DNA from: Clostridia bacterium
GTDB lineage: Bacteria; Bacillota; Clostridia; Oscillospirales; SIG627
Assembly: GCA_017440805.1 (NCBI GenBank)
Contig: JAFSGN010000002.1
Location: 46,885-110,884 of the forward strand
Direction: 5' to 3'
Length of the DNA: 64,000 nt
Every line of letters starts with the position of its first letter. Positions within the stretch are counted from its first letter, which is position 1. Positions 52,432 to 61,779 of this stretch are shown here, piece after piece. The translations under genes and the position numbers were made by a program. The notes under the pieces are model-generated. The model was not told the origin of the DNA. It ran no database searches and saw only the letters and a program-made list of their open reading frames with translations.

Positions 52432-52569
52432 ATGAAAAAAACTGACGAGAAATTACTACTCAAAAAGCAAACTCTCAAAGCTTGGACTGCAATCTTGCTT
52501 GCAAAAGGAATTATTGATCTTGCAAAATACAACCGAATGATAGCAAGAATTGACAAGATGACAGCGTAA
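52432..52569 (+). CDS. 45-residue protein between two recombinases, SHOCT-like
   Basis: Too short for most gene finders, but it has GGAAGGAG 7 bases before its ATG and lies between two recombinase genes. The sequence is basic and helical (KTDEKLLLKKQTLKAWTAIL, LAKGIIDLAKYNRMIARIDK). The LLxKGIIDxxxYNxxxxxI pattern resembles the SHOCT short C-terminal oligomerisation domain. Probably an accessory of recombination or its control (inference). Confidence 0.6.
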   Translation: MKKTDEKLLLKKQTLKAWTAILLAKGIIDLAKYNRMIARIDKMTA

Positions 52570-52625
52570 AAGTGCCGCAGTCTGCGGCATACATATATTG
52601 ACATAAAACCTTAACAGGTTATACC

Positions 52626-52654
52626 TTGACAATTATCATTTGGTATGGTATCAT
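52626..52654 (+). promoter_or_regulatory. Promoter of the large serine recombinase
   Basis: Perfect TTGACA (52626-52631), 17 bases, TATCAT (52649-52654), 32 bases before the start codon. Confidence 0.75.
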
Positions 52655-52686
52655 TATGTTGTGATTTTACAGAATAGGAGTAGTCT

Positions 52687-54399
52687 ATGGATATATATTC
52701 AGTTGCAAACCAAATGAAATTGGAGCGAAAAACTATATTTGATTTACAACTTCGTGTAACCTTCTATGCCCGTGTTTCAACAACACGAGAGGAGCAGGAA
52801 AACTCCATTGAGCATCAGATAAGCTATTTCAAAGAGATGATACAGAACAACCCAAACTGGACTTATGTGGATGGGTATGTTGACAGAATAAGAGGAGAAC
52901 ACGCCGTCAACCGTGAAGAATTTATGAAAATGATTGACGATGGAAAGAATGGCGAATTTGACCTTATTCTCACAAAAGAAGTCAGCCGTTTTGCAAGAAA
53001 CACCGTTGACAGTCTTGTTTACACAAGGGATTTGCTCCGCAGCGGTGTTGGTGTGTTCTTCCAGAACGACAACATCTCTACAATTGATACCGACAGCGAG
53101 CTGAGACTCACAATTATGTCAAGTATTGCCGCAGACGAAGTTAGGAAACTTTCGGAGCGTGTCCGCTGGGGACACAAGCGGTCTATCGAGCAGGGTGCTG
53201 TAATGGGCAATAACAGAATTTTCGGTTATGACAAAAATGACTGCAAATTGGTTATAAATGAGGCAGAGGCGGAAATGGTAAGGTTTATATTTGAAACCTA
53301 TGCTACCGGCAATTACAGCACCCGAAAAATCGAAGATATGATTTACCAGAAAGGTTACAGAGGAAGAAACGGCACACGCATACACCACAACACAATTTCG
53401 GGCATTATTCAAAATCCCAAATATAAGGGCTACTATTGCGGCAACAAGGTTAAAATCGTTGACTATCGCACCAAAGAGCAACGATTCTTGCCAGAAGAAG
53501 AATGGATAATGTACAAGGACGAAACAGGCAAAATCGTTCCTGCCATTGTGGAAGAAGAGTTGTGGGATAAGTGCAATGAAATTTTCAGAGAACGCAGTAA
53601 AATTGTAAAAGATAGAGGACACTCTCTCAAAGACAAGAGTGTTTTTACCGGCAAAATCTGGTGTGCCGCACACGAAAAGCCTTATTGGAGAACAAGCCAT
53701 ACAAACCCAAGAAACAAAGGTGTTAGCATTTACCAATGGATATGTTCCGAGAAAAAGCGATTTGGAACTGCAAGCTGTGCTTCCTTTGCAATTATGGAAA
53801 GCGAGCTTTACACAATGCTTTCCGACTATTTCAAGGACATTGCAGAAAACATTGAAGAGTATGTCAACGACTTTATAAAAATCTACAACGAGTGTGACAA
53901 GAGTGCCACATCTCAAAAGCAGATAAATGATGTAAAGACGAGAATTGACCGAGAAAAGCAAAAAAGAGAAAAGCTGCTTGACCTTTATGTTGACGGCTCT
54001 ATCGACAAAAAGGAGTTTACCGAAAGAAACGACTCTCTCAACATTTTAATCTCACAGCTTGAAGAAGATTTATTTGAGCTTGAGGGCAAGGCAAAGGATG
54101 ACAGCGAGTATCTTAACAACGTCAAGAAAACACAGAAGTATTTTGAAACGATGTATAGTCCTGATACTGATATGGACAACACGGATGTTGACGAAATGAC
54201 AAAAGCGATTATCGACAGAATTGATGTAATCCCAATAAACGAAAAACAGATGCGGCTTGAAATAAAGCTGAAAATGGGCGGAAAAGGCGATATTACTTAC
54301 ATCCGCAATGGAGAACGATATGGTTGTCGTTCCGGTGTCATTAGTAAGAAAATGATTCAGAACGCTGAAAACGCTATGAAAAACGGTAACATGCAGTAA
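52687..54399 (+). CDS. Large serine recombinase
   Basis: 570 residues, AGGAG 7 bases before ATG. Resolvase domain with catalytic Ser31 (FYARVSTTREEQENS), then DLILTKEVSRFARNTVDSLV and DEVRKLSERVRWGHKRSIEQ, the recombinase domain (STRKIEDMIYQKGYRGRNGT), a zinc-ribbon-like region (CAAHEKPYWR, CSEKKRFGTASC) and a C-terminal coiled coil (KQKREKLLDLYVDGSIDKKE). This is the architecture of TnpX/phage-integrase-type enzymes that excise and insert large elements. It ends just before the strong hairpin at 54422. It could mobilise the preceding accessory genes. Confidence 0.92.
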   Translation: MDIYSVANQMKLERKTIFDLQLRVTFYARVSTTREEQENSIEHQISYFKEMIQNNPNWTYVDGYVDRIRGEHAVNREEFMKMIDDGKNGEFDLILTKEVSRFARNTVDSLVYTRDLLRSGVGVFFQNDNISTIDTDSELRLTIMSSIAADEVRKLSERVRWGHKRSIEQGAVMGNNRIFGYDKNDCKLVINEAEAEMVRFIFETYATGNYSTRKIEDMIYQKGYRGRNGTRIHHNTISGIIQNPKYKGYYCGNKVKIVDYRTKEQRFLPEEEWIMYKDETGKIVPAIVEEELWDKCNEIFRERSKIVKDRGHSLKDKSVFTGKIWCAAHEKPYWRTSHTNPRNKGVSIYQWICSEKKRFGTASCASFAIMESELYTMLSDYFKDIAENIEEYVNDFIKIYNECDKSATSQKQINDVKTRIDREKQKREKLLDLYVDGSIDKKEFTERNDSLNILISQLEEDLFELEGKAKDDSEYLNNVKKTQKYFETMYSPDTDMDNTDVDEMTKAIIDRIDVIPINEKQMRLEIKLKMGGKGDITYIRNGERYGCRSGVISKKMIQNAENAMKNGNMQ

Positions 54400-54421
54400 A
54401 ATAAAATAAAAATATTTGTCC

Positions 54422-54464
54422 GGGGGGGAGCAAAAAACTCGAGGAGAGTTTTTTGCTCCCCCCG
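54422..54464. terminator. Exceptionally stable hairpin with GAGGAG loop
   Basis: A 19-base-pair perfect stem, G7 AGCAAAAAACTC (54422-54440) against its complement at 54446-54464, loop GAGGA. No T-run follows, so it may act as a transcription block from the U-rich arm or as a structural boundary. The apex ACT(C)GAGGAGAGT is shared with the terminator at 11133. Confidence 0.75.
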
Positions 54465-54483
54465 GTTCAAGCAGACAGAATCT

Positions 54484-54526
54484 GACTGTGAAAGAGGTTT
54501 TGTAATCACCTTACACAGTCTTTTTG
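54484..54526 (+). terminator. Terminator upstream of adhE
   Basis: GACTGTG (54484-54490) pairs with CACAGTC (54514-54520), with an inner AGGT/ACCT, followed by TTTTTGTTTT. Confidence 0.8.
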
Positions 54527-54661
54527 TTTTTTGCGGTCAAGACTTTTTAACTGTCTCCTTTTTTATTTTCGCGGTACAGAGATGGCGGGGAATAAAAAAC
54601 GGCTGCGGGGGAAATACTTTTTGTACCAATATTTTGTAAACAGAAAGGGGATTATTGTTTT

Positions 54662-57289
54662 ATGGCAGAAACAAAAGTCAGACGCAAACCCAACGACAGC
54701 CCTCAAAGTCTCCGTGAGGCGCTGGAACGGCTGAAAAAAGGACAGAAGGATTTTTCCGCTTATTCTCAGGAGGCGGTGGATAAAATTTTTGAGGCGGCGG
54801 CTATTGCGGCAAACCGTAACAGAGTGGAACTTGCCGAACTTGCGGTACAGGAAACCGGAATGGGTGCTGCGGAAGACAAGGTGATTAAAAATCATTATGC
54901 CTGTGAGTATGTATATAATGCTTACCGCAACACCAAAACCTGCGGTAAAGTAAGCGAGGATAAGGCGGCAGGTATAAGCGTTATTGCCGAGCCTGTGGGA
55001 GTAGTAGGTGCGGTTATACCTACCACAAACCCTACTTCCACTACTATTTTTAAAATACTTCTTGCACTCAAAACAAGAAACGCCATTATTATCAGCCCCC
55101 ATCCCAGAGCATCAAAATGCACAGCCAGAACTGCGGAACTGATGTTGAAGGCGGCTGTGGAAGCGGGTGCACCGGAAAATATTATTGACTGGATAGATAA
55201 GCCGTCTCTTGAACTTACCGATATCATTATGAAAGAAACCGACTTTATTCTTGCAACAGGCGGACCGGCAATGGTGAAAGCGGCGTATTCGGGTGGCAAA
55301 CCCGCCATTGGAGTGGGTGCGGGAAATACTCCTGCGGTGTTTGACGAAAGTTGTGATATTCTCATGGCGGTAAGTTCGGTTATTCATTCCAAAACATTTG
55401 ATAACGGAGTAATCTGTGCTTCCGAACAGGCGGTAATTGTATCTGACACTATATACTCCGAGGTGAAGAAGGAATTTGCACGGCGGGGCGGATATTTTTT
55501 ACGCAATGAGGAAACCGATAAAATCCGTGAATTGATGATGAAAGACGGGAAACTCAATGCGGAAATTGTAGGAAAAACTGCAATTGAAATTGCAAAAATG
55601 GCGGATATTGACATAACTCACGATGCAAAAGTGCTTATCGGCGAAGTGGAAAGCACACATCCCTCGGAGCCGTTTGCCTGTGAAAAACTTTCACCCGTAC
55701 TCGCAATGTATAAAAGCAAAAACTTTGAGGAGTCCTGTCTTATGGCGGAAACTCTCATTGAACACGGCGGATACGGTCATACGGCGGCAATTTATATAGA
55801 CAGCCAAAAGGAAAAAGAAAAACTTGATATCTTTTATCACCGTATGAAATCCTGCCGTATCATAGTAAATTCACCCGCTTCACAGGGTGCGGTAGGGGAC
55901 CTTTATAATTTCCGACTTGCTCCGTCGCTGACTTTGGGGTGCGGTTCATGGGGCGGAAACAGCGTTTGTGAAAATGTGGGGGTAAAGCACTTGCTGAATT
56001 ATAAAACTGTGGCGGAAAGGAGAGAAAATATGCTGTGGTTCCGAACACCTCCCAAAGTCTATTTTAAGCGGGGTTGTCTTGAGTTTGCCCTTGAGGAACT
56101 GGTGACGGAAATGGGGAAGAAAAGAGTTTTCATTGTGACCGACGAATTTCTTTTCAAAAACGGAAATATAAAGCCTGTCACCGAAAAACTCAACAAAATG
56201 GGAGTAGTCAACACGGTTTTTTACAATGTCCGGCCTGACCCGACACTTGAAAACGCAAGAGACGGTGCAGAGAGTATGAGGAGTTTTCAGCCTGACACCA
56301 TTATCGCTTTCGGCGGAGGAAGCGCCATGGATGCGGCAAAAATAATGTGGCTGATGTACGAGCATCCCGAAGCGGATTTTGAAGACATGTCAATGCGTTT
56401 TATGGATATAAGAAAGCGTATATATAAATTCCCCGAAATGGGACAAAAGGCATATTTTGTTGCCATACCCACCTCTGCGGGAACGGGAAGCGAGGTTACG
56501 CCTTTTGCGGTTATAACCGACAATAAAAACGGAATAAAATATCCTATTGCGGATTATGCACTTATGCCTGATATGGCAATTGTGGATGTGGACTGTCAGA
56601 TGGAGGCACCCAAGGGATTGACTGCCGCGGCAGGTATTGACGCGGTAACCCATGCCATTGAAGCCTATGTTTCGGTTGCGGCAAACGATTATACTGATGC
56701 TCTGGCACTGTCCTCTCTCAAACTCGCTTTCAAGTATCTGCCCGAGGCATACGAAAAAGGAAACGACTCGCCTCAGGCAAGAGAAAAAATTGCCAATGCG
56801 GCTACTATGGCTGGAATGGCTTTTGCCAATGCTTTTCTGGGGATTTGTCACTCCATGGCACATAAACTGGGCTCACAGTTCAGTTTCCCCCACGGTATTT
56901 CAAATGCACTTCTGATTTGTCCTGTAATTCGTTTCAACTCCAGCGAAAAACCGTATAAAATGGGAACTTTTCCTCAATATTCCTATCCCTGTGCCGCAAC
57001 ACGATACGGCGAAATTGCCGATGCCCTGGGTTTGGGGGGCGAAACCGAGGAGCAGAAAGTGGAAAATCTTATCAATGCCGTTGAAGACCTGAAAAAGAGA
57101 CTGGGAATAAAACCCACAATAGCAGAATACGGCATATCCGAGAGGGAATTTAAGGATAAATTGCACCAAATTTCCGTTATGGCGTTTGATGACCAGTGTA
57201 CTGTTGCAAACCCAAGATATCCGCTTATAGAGGAGATAGAACAACTATATCTTGAGGCGTATTACGGATTTGAAAAAAAGGGAAGTTAA
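54662..57289 (+). CDS. adhE: Bifunctional acetaldehyde-CoA/alcohol dehydrogenase AdhE
   Basis: 875 residues, typical AdhE. The N-terminal aldehyde dehydrogenase converts acetyl-CoA to acetaldehyde with NADH (catalytic Cys252 in GVICASEQ; EPVGVVGAVIPTTNPTST upstream). The C-terminal iron-dependent alcohol dehydrogenase reduces this to ethanol (GGGSAMDAAKIMW, IPTSAGTGSEVTPFAV, and the metal-ligand histidines in GICHSMAHKLGSQFSFPHGI). It disposes of NADH in fermentation and usually assembles into spirosomes. AAAGGGG lies upstream; no clear promoter is visible in 54530-54661. Monocistronic. Confidence 0.97.
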   Translation: MAETKVRRKPNDSPQSLREALERLKKGQKDFSAYSQEAVDKIFEAAAIAANRNRVELAELAVQETGMGAAEDKVIKNHYACEYVYNAYRNTKTCGKVSEDKAAGISVIAEPVGVVGAVIPTTNPTSTTIFKILLALKTRNAIIISPHPRASKCTARTAELMLKAAVEAGAPENIIDWIDKPSLELTDIIMKETDFILATGGPAMVKAAYSGGKPAIGVGAGNTPAVFDESCDILMAVSSVIHSKTFDNGVICASEQAVIVSDTIYSEVKKEFARRGGYFLRNEETDKIRELMMKDGKLNAEIVGKTAIEIAKMADIDITHDAKVLIGEVESTHPSEPFACEKLSPVLAMYKSKNFEESCLMAETLIEHGGYGHTAAIYIDSQKEKEKLDIFYHRMKSCRIIVNSPASQGAVGDLYNFRLAPSLTLGCGSWGGNSVCENVGVKHLLNYKTVAERRENMLWFRTPPKVYFKRGCLEFALEELVTEMGKKRVFIVTDEFLFKNGNIKPVTEKLNKMGVVNTVFYNVRPDPTLENARDGAESMRSFQPDTIIAFGGGSAMDAAKIMWLMYEHPEADFEDMSMRFMDIRKRIYKFPEMGQKAYFVAIPTSAGTGSEVTPFAVITDNKNGIKYPIADYALMPDMAIVDVDCQMEAPKGLTAAAGIDAVTHAIEAYVSVAANDYTDALALSSLKLAFKYLPEAYEKGNDSPQAREKIANAATMAGMAFANAFLGICHSMAHKLGSQFSFPHGISNALLICPVIRFNSSEKPYKMGTFPQYSYPCAATRYGEIADALGLGGETEEQKVENLINAVEDLKKRLGIKPTIAEYGISEREFKDKLHQISVMAFDDQCTVANPRYPLIEEIEQLYLEAYYGFEKKGS

Positions 57290-57331
57290 ACTTGCAAAAA
57301 AATCAACAATAAGTTAATACAGTATCTCAGA

Positions 57332-57385
57332 TTGTTAACATTTTACTGTAATTAAAATTAACATTTTTGTAAGATAATTTATACA
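57332..57385 (+). promoter_or_regulatory. Possible Rex-like half site and promoter of the hydrogenase operon
   Basis: TTGTTAAC (57332-57339) matches one half of the Rex redox-repressor consensus, with a poor second half. A promoter TTAACA (57358-57363), 16 bases, TATACA (57380-57385) follows. Regulation by Rex would suit a hydrogenase, but the match is partial. Confidence 0.4.
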
Positions 57386-57514
57386 AGTAGAAAGAAACCG
57401 AAAGAATCGTTTTATGCGGTTTCCGGTGAAGTTTCTGCTTCAAAAACGGATGTTTTAACGCAGTTTTGGTATGAAGTCTGTGACTTTGTGACAAGATGGG
57501 ATATTTTCGGATTC

Positions 57515-57594
57515 GGGGAGACCTGCCGTAAAATTTCGGCAGGACTTCCCGTATCAGTGTGATTTTTTGGCGAAAAACGGCGTTTTTTGATACC
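57515..57594 (+). other. Folded leader of the hydrogenase operon
   Basis: CCTGCCG/CGGCAGG (57522-57528, 57537-57543) with flanking GGGGA/TTCCC extends into a stable stem. A GTATCA/TGATAC pairing around GGCGAAAAACGGC follows near 57550-57594. The leader between promoter and start is about 240 bases. Confidence 0.45.
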
Positions 57595-57631
57595 CCACAG
57601 TAAAAAATTTTTATATAGAAGGACGAGGATT

Positions 57632-58117
57632 ATGAACCAAAAATTTGATTTCTCGGCAGTTGACAAAATTTTTGCTGCCAACTCAAATGACCCTAAGGCG
57701 ATAATCTCCATTCTCCAGGAGATTCAGGAGCATTATCACTATCTGCCTCAGGAAGTTTTCCCCTACATGGCGGAAAAACTCGGTATAAGCGAGGCAAAGG
57801 CGTACAGTGTTGCAACATTTTACGAGAACTTTTCTCTTGAACCCAAGGGAAAATATGTTATCAAAGTGTGCGACGGAACTGCGTGCCATGTTAGACGCTC
57901 TATTCCGATTCTGGAAAGACTTCGTTCAGAACTTGGACTTTCCGAATCCAAAAAAACCACAGACGACCTTCTCTTTACTGTTGAGACAGTATCCTGTCTG
58001 GGTGCTTGCGGACTTGCACCGGTTATTACCGTTAACGACAAGGTATATCCCGCAATGACCCCCGACAAGGCAAGTGAACTTTTAAAAACACTTAAGGAGG
58101 ACGCTGCAAATGCTTAA
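57632..58117 (+). CDS. [2Fe-2S] thioredoxin-like NuoE-type subunit of bifurcating hydrogenase (HydC/HndA-like)
   Basis: 161 residues from the ATG at 57632 (GAGG upstream); the ATG at 57587 has no site. The four cysteines of the NuoE 24-kDa family are present as CDGTAC and CLGACGLAP. An N-terminal helical bundle (ISILQEIQEHYHYLPQEVFP) matches the family. It forms the small subunit of a three-subunit complex with the following two genes, holding a [2Fe-2S] cluster that connects to the flavin subunit. Overlaps the next gene by 8 bases. Confidence 0.9.
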   Translation: MNQKFDFSAVDKIFAANSNDPKAIISILQEIQEHYHYLPQEVFPYMAEKLGISEAKAYSVATFYENFSLEPKGKYVIKVCDGTACHVRRSIPILERLRSELGLSESKKTTDDLLFTVETVSCLGACGLAPVITVNDKVYPAMTPDKASELLKTLKEDAANA

Positions 58118-59981
58118 CAACAGACAGGAACTTCAGACTTTAAGAGTTGAACTCAAAAAAGCACTGGATAAACAGACCAAAAAAATCCTTGTTTGTGCAG
58201 GTACCGGATGTATAGCCGGCGGTTCTCTCCAGATTTATGACCGTCTGTGCGAACTTATGAAGGAAAAAAATCTTCCCTACACAGTAGAACTTGAAGTTGA
58301 CCCCCATGACGAGTCCATCGGAACAAAGAAGTGCGGATGCCACGGTTTCTGTGAAATGGGACCCCTTCTCCGTATCGACCCTCAGGGATGGCTTTATACA
58401 AAAGTTAAACTTGAAGACTGCGAAGAAATTATTGAAAAGACAATTCTGAACGACGAACTTGTTGAACGCCTTGCGTACAAAAAGAACGGCGAAGTTTATC
58501 CCAAGCAGGATGAAATCCCCTTCTACAAGAGACAGACCCGTGTAGTTCTTGAAAACTGCGGACACATCAACGCAGACTCCATCAAAGAATACATAGCAAT
58601 CGGCGGATATACCGCGTTTGAAAAAGCACTCTTCGATATGAACGGCGACGAAGTTGTTAAGGTTATCAAGGATTCCGGACTCAGAGGAAGAGGCGGTGCA
58701 GGCTTCCCTGCAGGTATCAAGTGGGAAACCGTAAGAAACACCCCCGCAGAAAAGAAATACATTCTCTGTAACGGCGACGAGGGCGACCCCGGTGCATTCA
58801 TGGACAGAAGTATTATGGAGGGTGACCCCCACCGTGTTCTTGAGGGTATGATGATTGCAGGTGTTGCTACCGGTGCAAACGACGGATATATCTATGTCCG
58901 TGCAGAGTACCCCATGGCAGTTGCCCGTCTTAAGAACGCTATTGCACAGGCAGAGGAAATGGGACTTCTGGGAGATAACATTCTCGGAACAGACTTTTCT
59001 TTCCATGTTCACATCAATCGCGGTGCAGGTGCATTCGTTTGCGGTGAAGAAACAGCGCTTATCGCATCTATCGAAGGCGAAAGAGGCTTCCCCAGAGTTA
59101 AACCTCCCCTTACCGTACACAAGGGCTTGTTCGGTATGCCTACTGTTCCCAATAATGTTGAAACCTATGCCAATGTGGCACAGATTATAAACAAAGGCGC
59201 AGACTGGTTCAATTCTCTCGGCAGTAAGGGCAATTCCGGTACAAAAGCGTTTGCCCTCACAGGTAACATAGAGAATACAGGTCTTATAGAAGTACCTATG
59301 GGTACACCTCTTCGCGAAATCATTTATGATATAGGCGGCGGATGCCGTGGCGGAGCAGAATTTAAGGCAGTTCAGGTGGGCGGACCTTCCGGCGGATGTC
59401 TGACCAAAGAACATCTCGATATGCCTCTCGACTACGACTCACTCAAGGCAGTTGGCGCTATTATCGGTTCGGGCGGTCTTGTTGTTATGGACGAGCACAC
59501 CTGTATGGTAGAAGTTGCCCGCTTCTTTATGAACTTTACCCAGAACGAATCCTGCGGTAAATGTGTTCCCTGCCGCGAGGGTACAAAGCGTATGCTTGAA
59601 ATCCTTGAAAGACTTGTTGAAGGCAAAGGACAGCCTGACGATATCGACACACTCAGCGAACTTGCCGAAATGATTATTGATACCGCGTTCTGCGGACTCG
59701 GTAAGACCGCGCCTAACCCTGTAAGAAGTACCATTAAATACTTCAGAGACGAGTACGAGGCGCACATCAACGGTACTTGTCCTGCCGGAAGTTGCCAGAA
59801 ACTCAAGAAAATCACTATCGACCCCGAACTTTGTAAGGGTTGTTCCAAGTGTTCCAGAGTTTGTCCTGTTGGCGCTATTTCGGGTAAGGTTAAAGAGCCG
59901 TTTGTTATCGACCAGCAGAAGTGTATCAAATGCGGAGCATGTGTAAGTTCATGTAATTTCCATGCTATTAAGGAGGCGTAA
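58110..59981 (+). CDS. NuoF-type flavin/Fe-S subunit of bifurcating hydrogenase (HydB/HndC-like)
   Basis: 623 residues, GGAGG upstream. Order of domains: N-terminal [2Fe-2S] thioredoxin-like domain (CAGTGCIAGG and CGCHGFCEMGP), NADH/FMN-binding core (GLRGRGGAGFPAGIKWE, CNGDEGDPGAFMDR), SLBB, the [4Fe-4S] NuoF cluster (ESCGKCVPCREGTKR), and two C-terminal ferredoxin clusters (CKGCSKCSRVCP, CIKCGACVSSC). This is the flavin-based bifurcation module, which distributes electrons between NAD(P)H and ferredoxin. Same operon as the hydrogenase subunit, which starts three bases after its stop. Confidence 0.93.
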   Translation: MLNNRQELQTLRVELKKALDKQTKKILVCAGTGCIAGGSLQIYDRLCELMKEKNLPYTVELEVDPHDESIGTKKCGCHGFCEMGPLLRIDPQGWLYTKVKLEDCEEIIEKTILNDELVERLAYKKNGEVYPKQDEIPFYKRQTRVVLENCGHINADSIKEYIAIGGYTAFEKALFDMNGDEVVKVIKDSGLRGRGGAGFPAGIKWETVRNTPAEKKYILCNGDEGDPGAFMDRSIMEGDPHRVLEGMMIAGVATGANDGYIYVRAEYPMAVARLKNAIAQAEEMGLLGDNILGTDFSFHVHINRGAGAFVCGEETALIASIEGERGFPRVKPPLTVHKGLFGMPTVPNNVETYANVAQIINKGADWFNSLGSKGNSGTKAFALTGNIENTGLIEVPMGTPLREIIYDIGGGCRGGAEFKAVQVGGPSGGCLTKEHLDMPLDYDSLKAVGAIIGSGGLVVMDEHTCMVEVARFFMNFTQNESCGKCVPCREGTKRMLEILERLVEGKGQPDDIDTLSELAEMIIDTAFCGLGKTAPNPVRSTIKYFRDEYEAHINGTCPAGSCQKLKKITIDPELCKGCSKCSRVCPVGAISGKVKEPFVIDQQKCIKCGACVSSCNFHAIKEA

Positions 59982-59983
59982 AA

Positions 59984-61666
59984 ATGAGTGCCAATTTTAT
60001 GTATATAGACGGAATACCGGTAAAAATCGAGGGCGAAAAAAACCTTCTTGAAATAATTCGTAAAGCAGGCGTAAAGATGCCCACTTTCTGCTACCACACC
60101 GAACTTTCTGTTTACGGTGCATGCCGTATGTGTATGGTAGAAAATGAGAGAGGTCAACTTGAAGCATCCTGCTCAACCCCTCCCAGAGCCGGCGGAAGTT
60201 ATAAAACCAACACAGCAAAACTTCGCAAATACCGTAAAATGATTCTCGAACTTCTTCTTGCAAACCACTGCAGAGACTGTACCACCTGTGAAAACAACGG
60301 TACATGTAAACTCCAGGACCTTGCAGACAGATATCAGATAGAAGGCGTTCGTTTCCCCAATACAAATACCGAACCCAAGGAAGATACATCTTCCGTTTCC
60401 ATTGTCAAAGATTCCAGCAAATGTATTCTTTGCGGAGACTGTGTTCGTATGTGTAACGAAGTACAGAATGTAGGCGCAATAGACTTTGCACACCGCAGTT
60501 CAAAAATTTCAATCAGCACAGCATTCAATAAGCCTATGTCCGAAACCTCCTGCGTAGGATGCGGACAGTGTGCAGCAGTTTGTCCCACAGGTGCAATCGT
60601 TGTTAAGAACAACACCGAAAAAGTATGGGAAGCACTCGGCGACAGCAATGTTATTACCTCTGTTCAGGTTGCCCCCGCAGTTCGTGTTGCAATCGGAAAG
60701 GCACTTCATGTAGGAATCGGCGAAGACGGAATGGGCAGAATAGTTGCAGCACTCCGCCGTCTCGGATTTGACGAAGTGTATGACACAACCGTAGGTGCAG
60801 ACCTTACAGTAATCGAAGAAGCAAACGAATTCCTCGAAAGAGTAACAAAAGGCGAAAAACTCCCGTTGTTCACCTCTTGCTGCCCTGCATGGATTCGCTA
60901 CTGCGAAAAGAAACATCCGGAACTTCTTGCAAATGTATCTACCTGCCGTTCGCCTATGCAGATGTTCGCATCTCTCATAAACGACCAGCATAAAGATGCT
61001 GAAAAGAAGATATTCCATGTTGCAGTTATGCCTTGTACCGCAAAGAAATTTGAAGCAGTCCGCGAAGAATTTGTGGTTGACGGCAAACAGAATGTTGACG
61101 CGGTAATCACCACTCAGGAACTTATCCGCATGATAAAAGAAGCAGGTATCGTATTTGAAGAACTGGAACCCGAGGCAGTGGATATGCCTTTCGGCACAAT
61201 TTCCGGCGCAGGTGTTATTTTCGGTGTAACCGGCGGTGTAACCGAGGCAGTTCTCAGACAGGTTACCACAGATAAGTCAAGAGCAGTTCTTGACACTATC
61301 GCAAATATCGGTCAACGCGGTTCGGAAGGTATCAAGGAATTTGACCTGCCTTTCGGCGAAACCACCCTCCATATCGGAGTTGTCAGCGGCCTTAAAAACG
61401 CAGAAACTCTCATTCAGCGCGTAAAAGCAGGAGAGAAATTCGACCTTATCGAAGTTATGGCTTGTCCCAGAGGTTGTATCAATGGTGCAGGTCAGCCGTT
61501 CTGCGATGTTGATATCAAGGAAAAGAGAAGCAAAGGTCTTTACGCGGCAGATAAAGTTTCCAGCATCCGCCGTTCCGAAGAAAACCCCATTCTCGATACT
61601 ATCTATAAGGATATCGTTAAAGGCAGAAACCACGAACTTCTCCATGTTCACTACGGCAAACACTGA
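59984..61666 (+). CDS. [FeFe]-hydrogenase catalytic subunit (HydA/HndD-like)
   Basis: 560 residues. N-terminal [2Fe-2S] domain (CYHTELSVYGACRMCMVE), His-Cys [4Fe-4S] (HCRDCTTCENNGTC), two [4Fe-4S] clusters (CILCGDCVRMC, CVGCGQCAAVCP), then the H-cluster motifs: TSCCPAW from about 297, MPCTAKKFE from about 349 and MACPRGCINGAGQP at about 492-505. The last differs from the textbook MACPGGCxxGGGQP by Arg for Gly and Ala for Gly. A small-subunit-like tail completes it. It releases H2 from protons with electrons from NADH plus ferredoxin. Ends at the terminator at 61735. Confidence 0.95.
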   Translation: MSANFMYIDGIPVKIEGEKNLLEIIRKAGVKMPTFCYHTELSVYGACRMCMVENERGQLEASCSTPPRAGGSYKTNTAKLRKYRKMILELLLANHCRDCTTCENNGTCKLQDLADRYQIEGVRFPNTNTEPKEDTSSVSIVKDSSKCILCGDCVRMCNEVQNVGAIDFAHRSSKISISTAFNKPMSETSCVGCGQCAAVCPTGAIVVKNNTEKVWEALGDSNVITSVQVAPAVRVAIGKALHVGIGEDGMGRIVAALRRLGFDEVYDTTVGADLTVIEEANEFLERVTKGEKLPLFTSCCPAWIRYCEKKHPELLANVSTCRSPMQMFASLINDQHKDAEKKIFHVAVMPCTAKKFEAVREEFVVDGKQNVDAVITTQELIRMIKEAGIVFEELEPEAVDMPFGTISGAGVIFGVTGGVTEAVLRQVTTDKSRAVLDTIANIGQRGSEGIKEFDLPFGETTLHIGVVSGLKNAETLIQRVKAGEKFDLIEVMACPRGCINGAGQPFCDVDIKEKRSKGLYAADKVSSIRRSEENPILDTIYKDIVKGRNHELLHVHYGKH

Positions 61667-61734
61667 TTTTTGAACACAGACGAAGATTAGGTGTGAGGAT
61701 AACACCTTCATAAAGAAATCCCAACGGAAGATAT

Positions 61735-61768
61735 GCCCTTGCACTTCGGTGCAAGGGCTTTATTCTTT
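61735..61768 (+). terminator. Terminator of the hydrogenase operon
   Basis: GCCCTTGCAC (61735-61744), loop TTCG, GTGCAAGGGC (61749-61758), then TTTATTCTTT. Confidence 0.92.
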
Positions 61769-61779
61769 GTATACGAAAG

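Noticed and set aside
52347..52445. 32-codon ORF overlapping the tyrosine recombinase stop (starts MTKYLHL)
   Set aside because: It overlaps the better-supported 45-residue gene and has no independent ribosome site, though translational coupling cannot be excluded.
53119..53961. 280-codon minus-strand open frame within the large serine recombinase
   Set aside because: Antisense shadow with no family resemblance or start signals; the plus-strand gene is clearly real.
58140..59414. 424-codon open frame on the minus strand inside the NuoF-type gene
   Set aside because: It is a cysteine- and phenylalanine-rich shadow of a strongly conserved plus-strand gene with no ribosome site. The same reasoning removes the 360-codon minus frame at 9914-10996.
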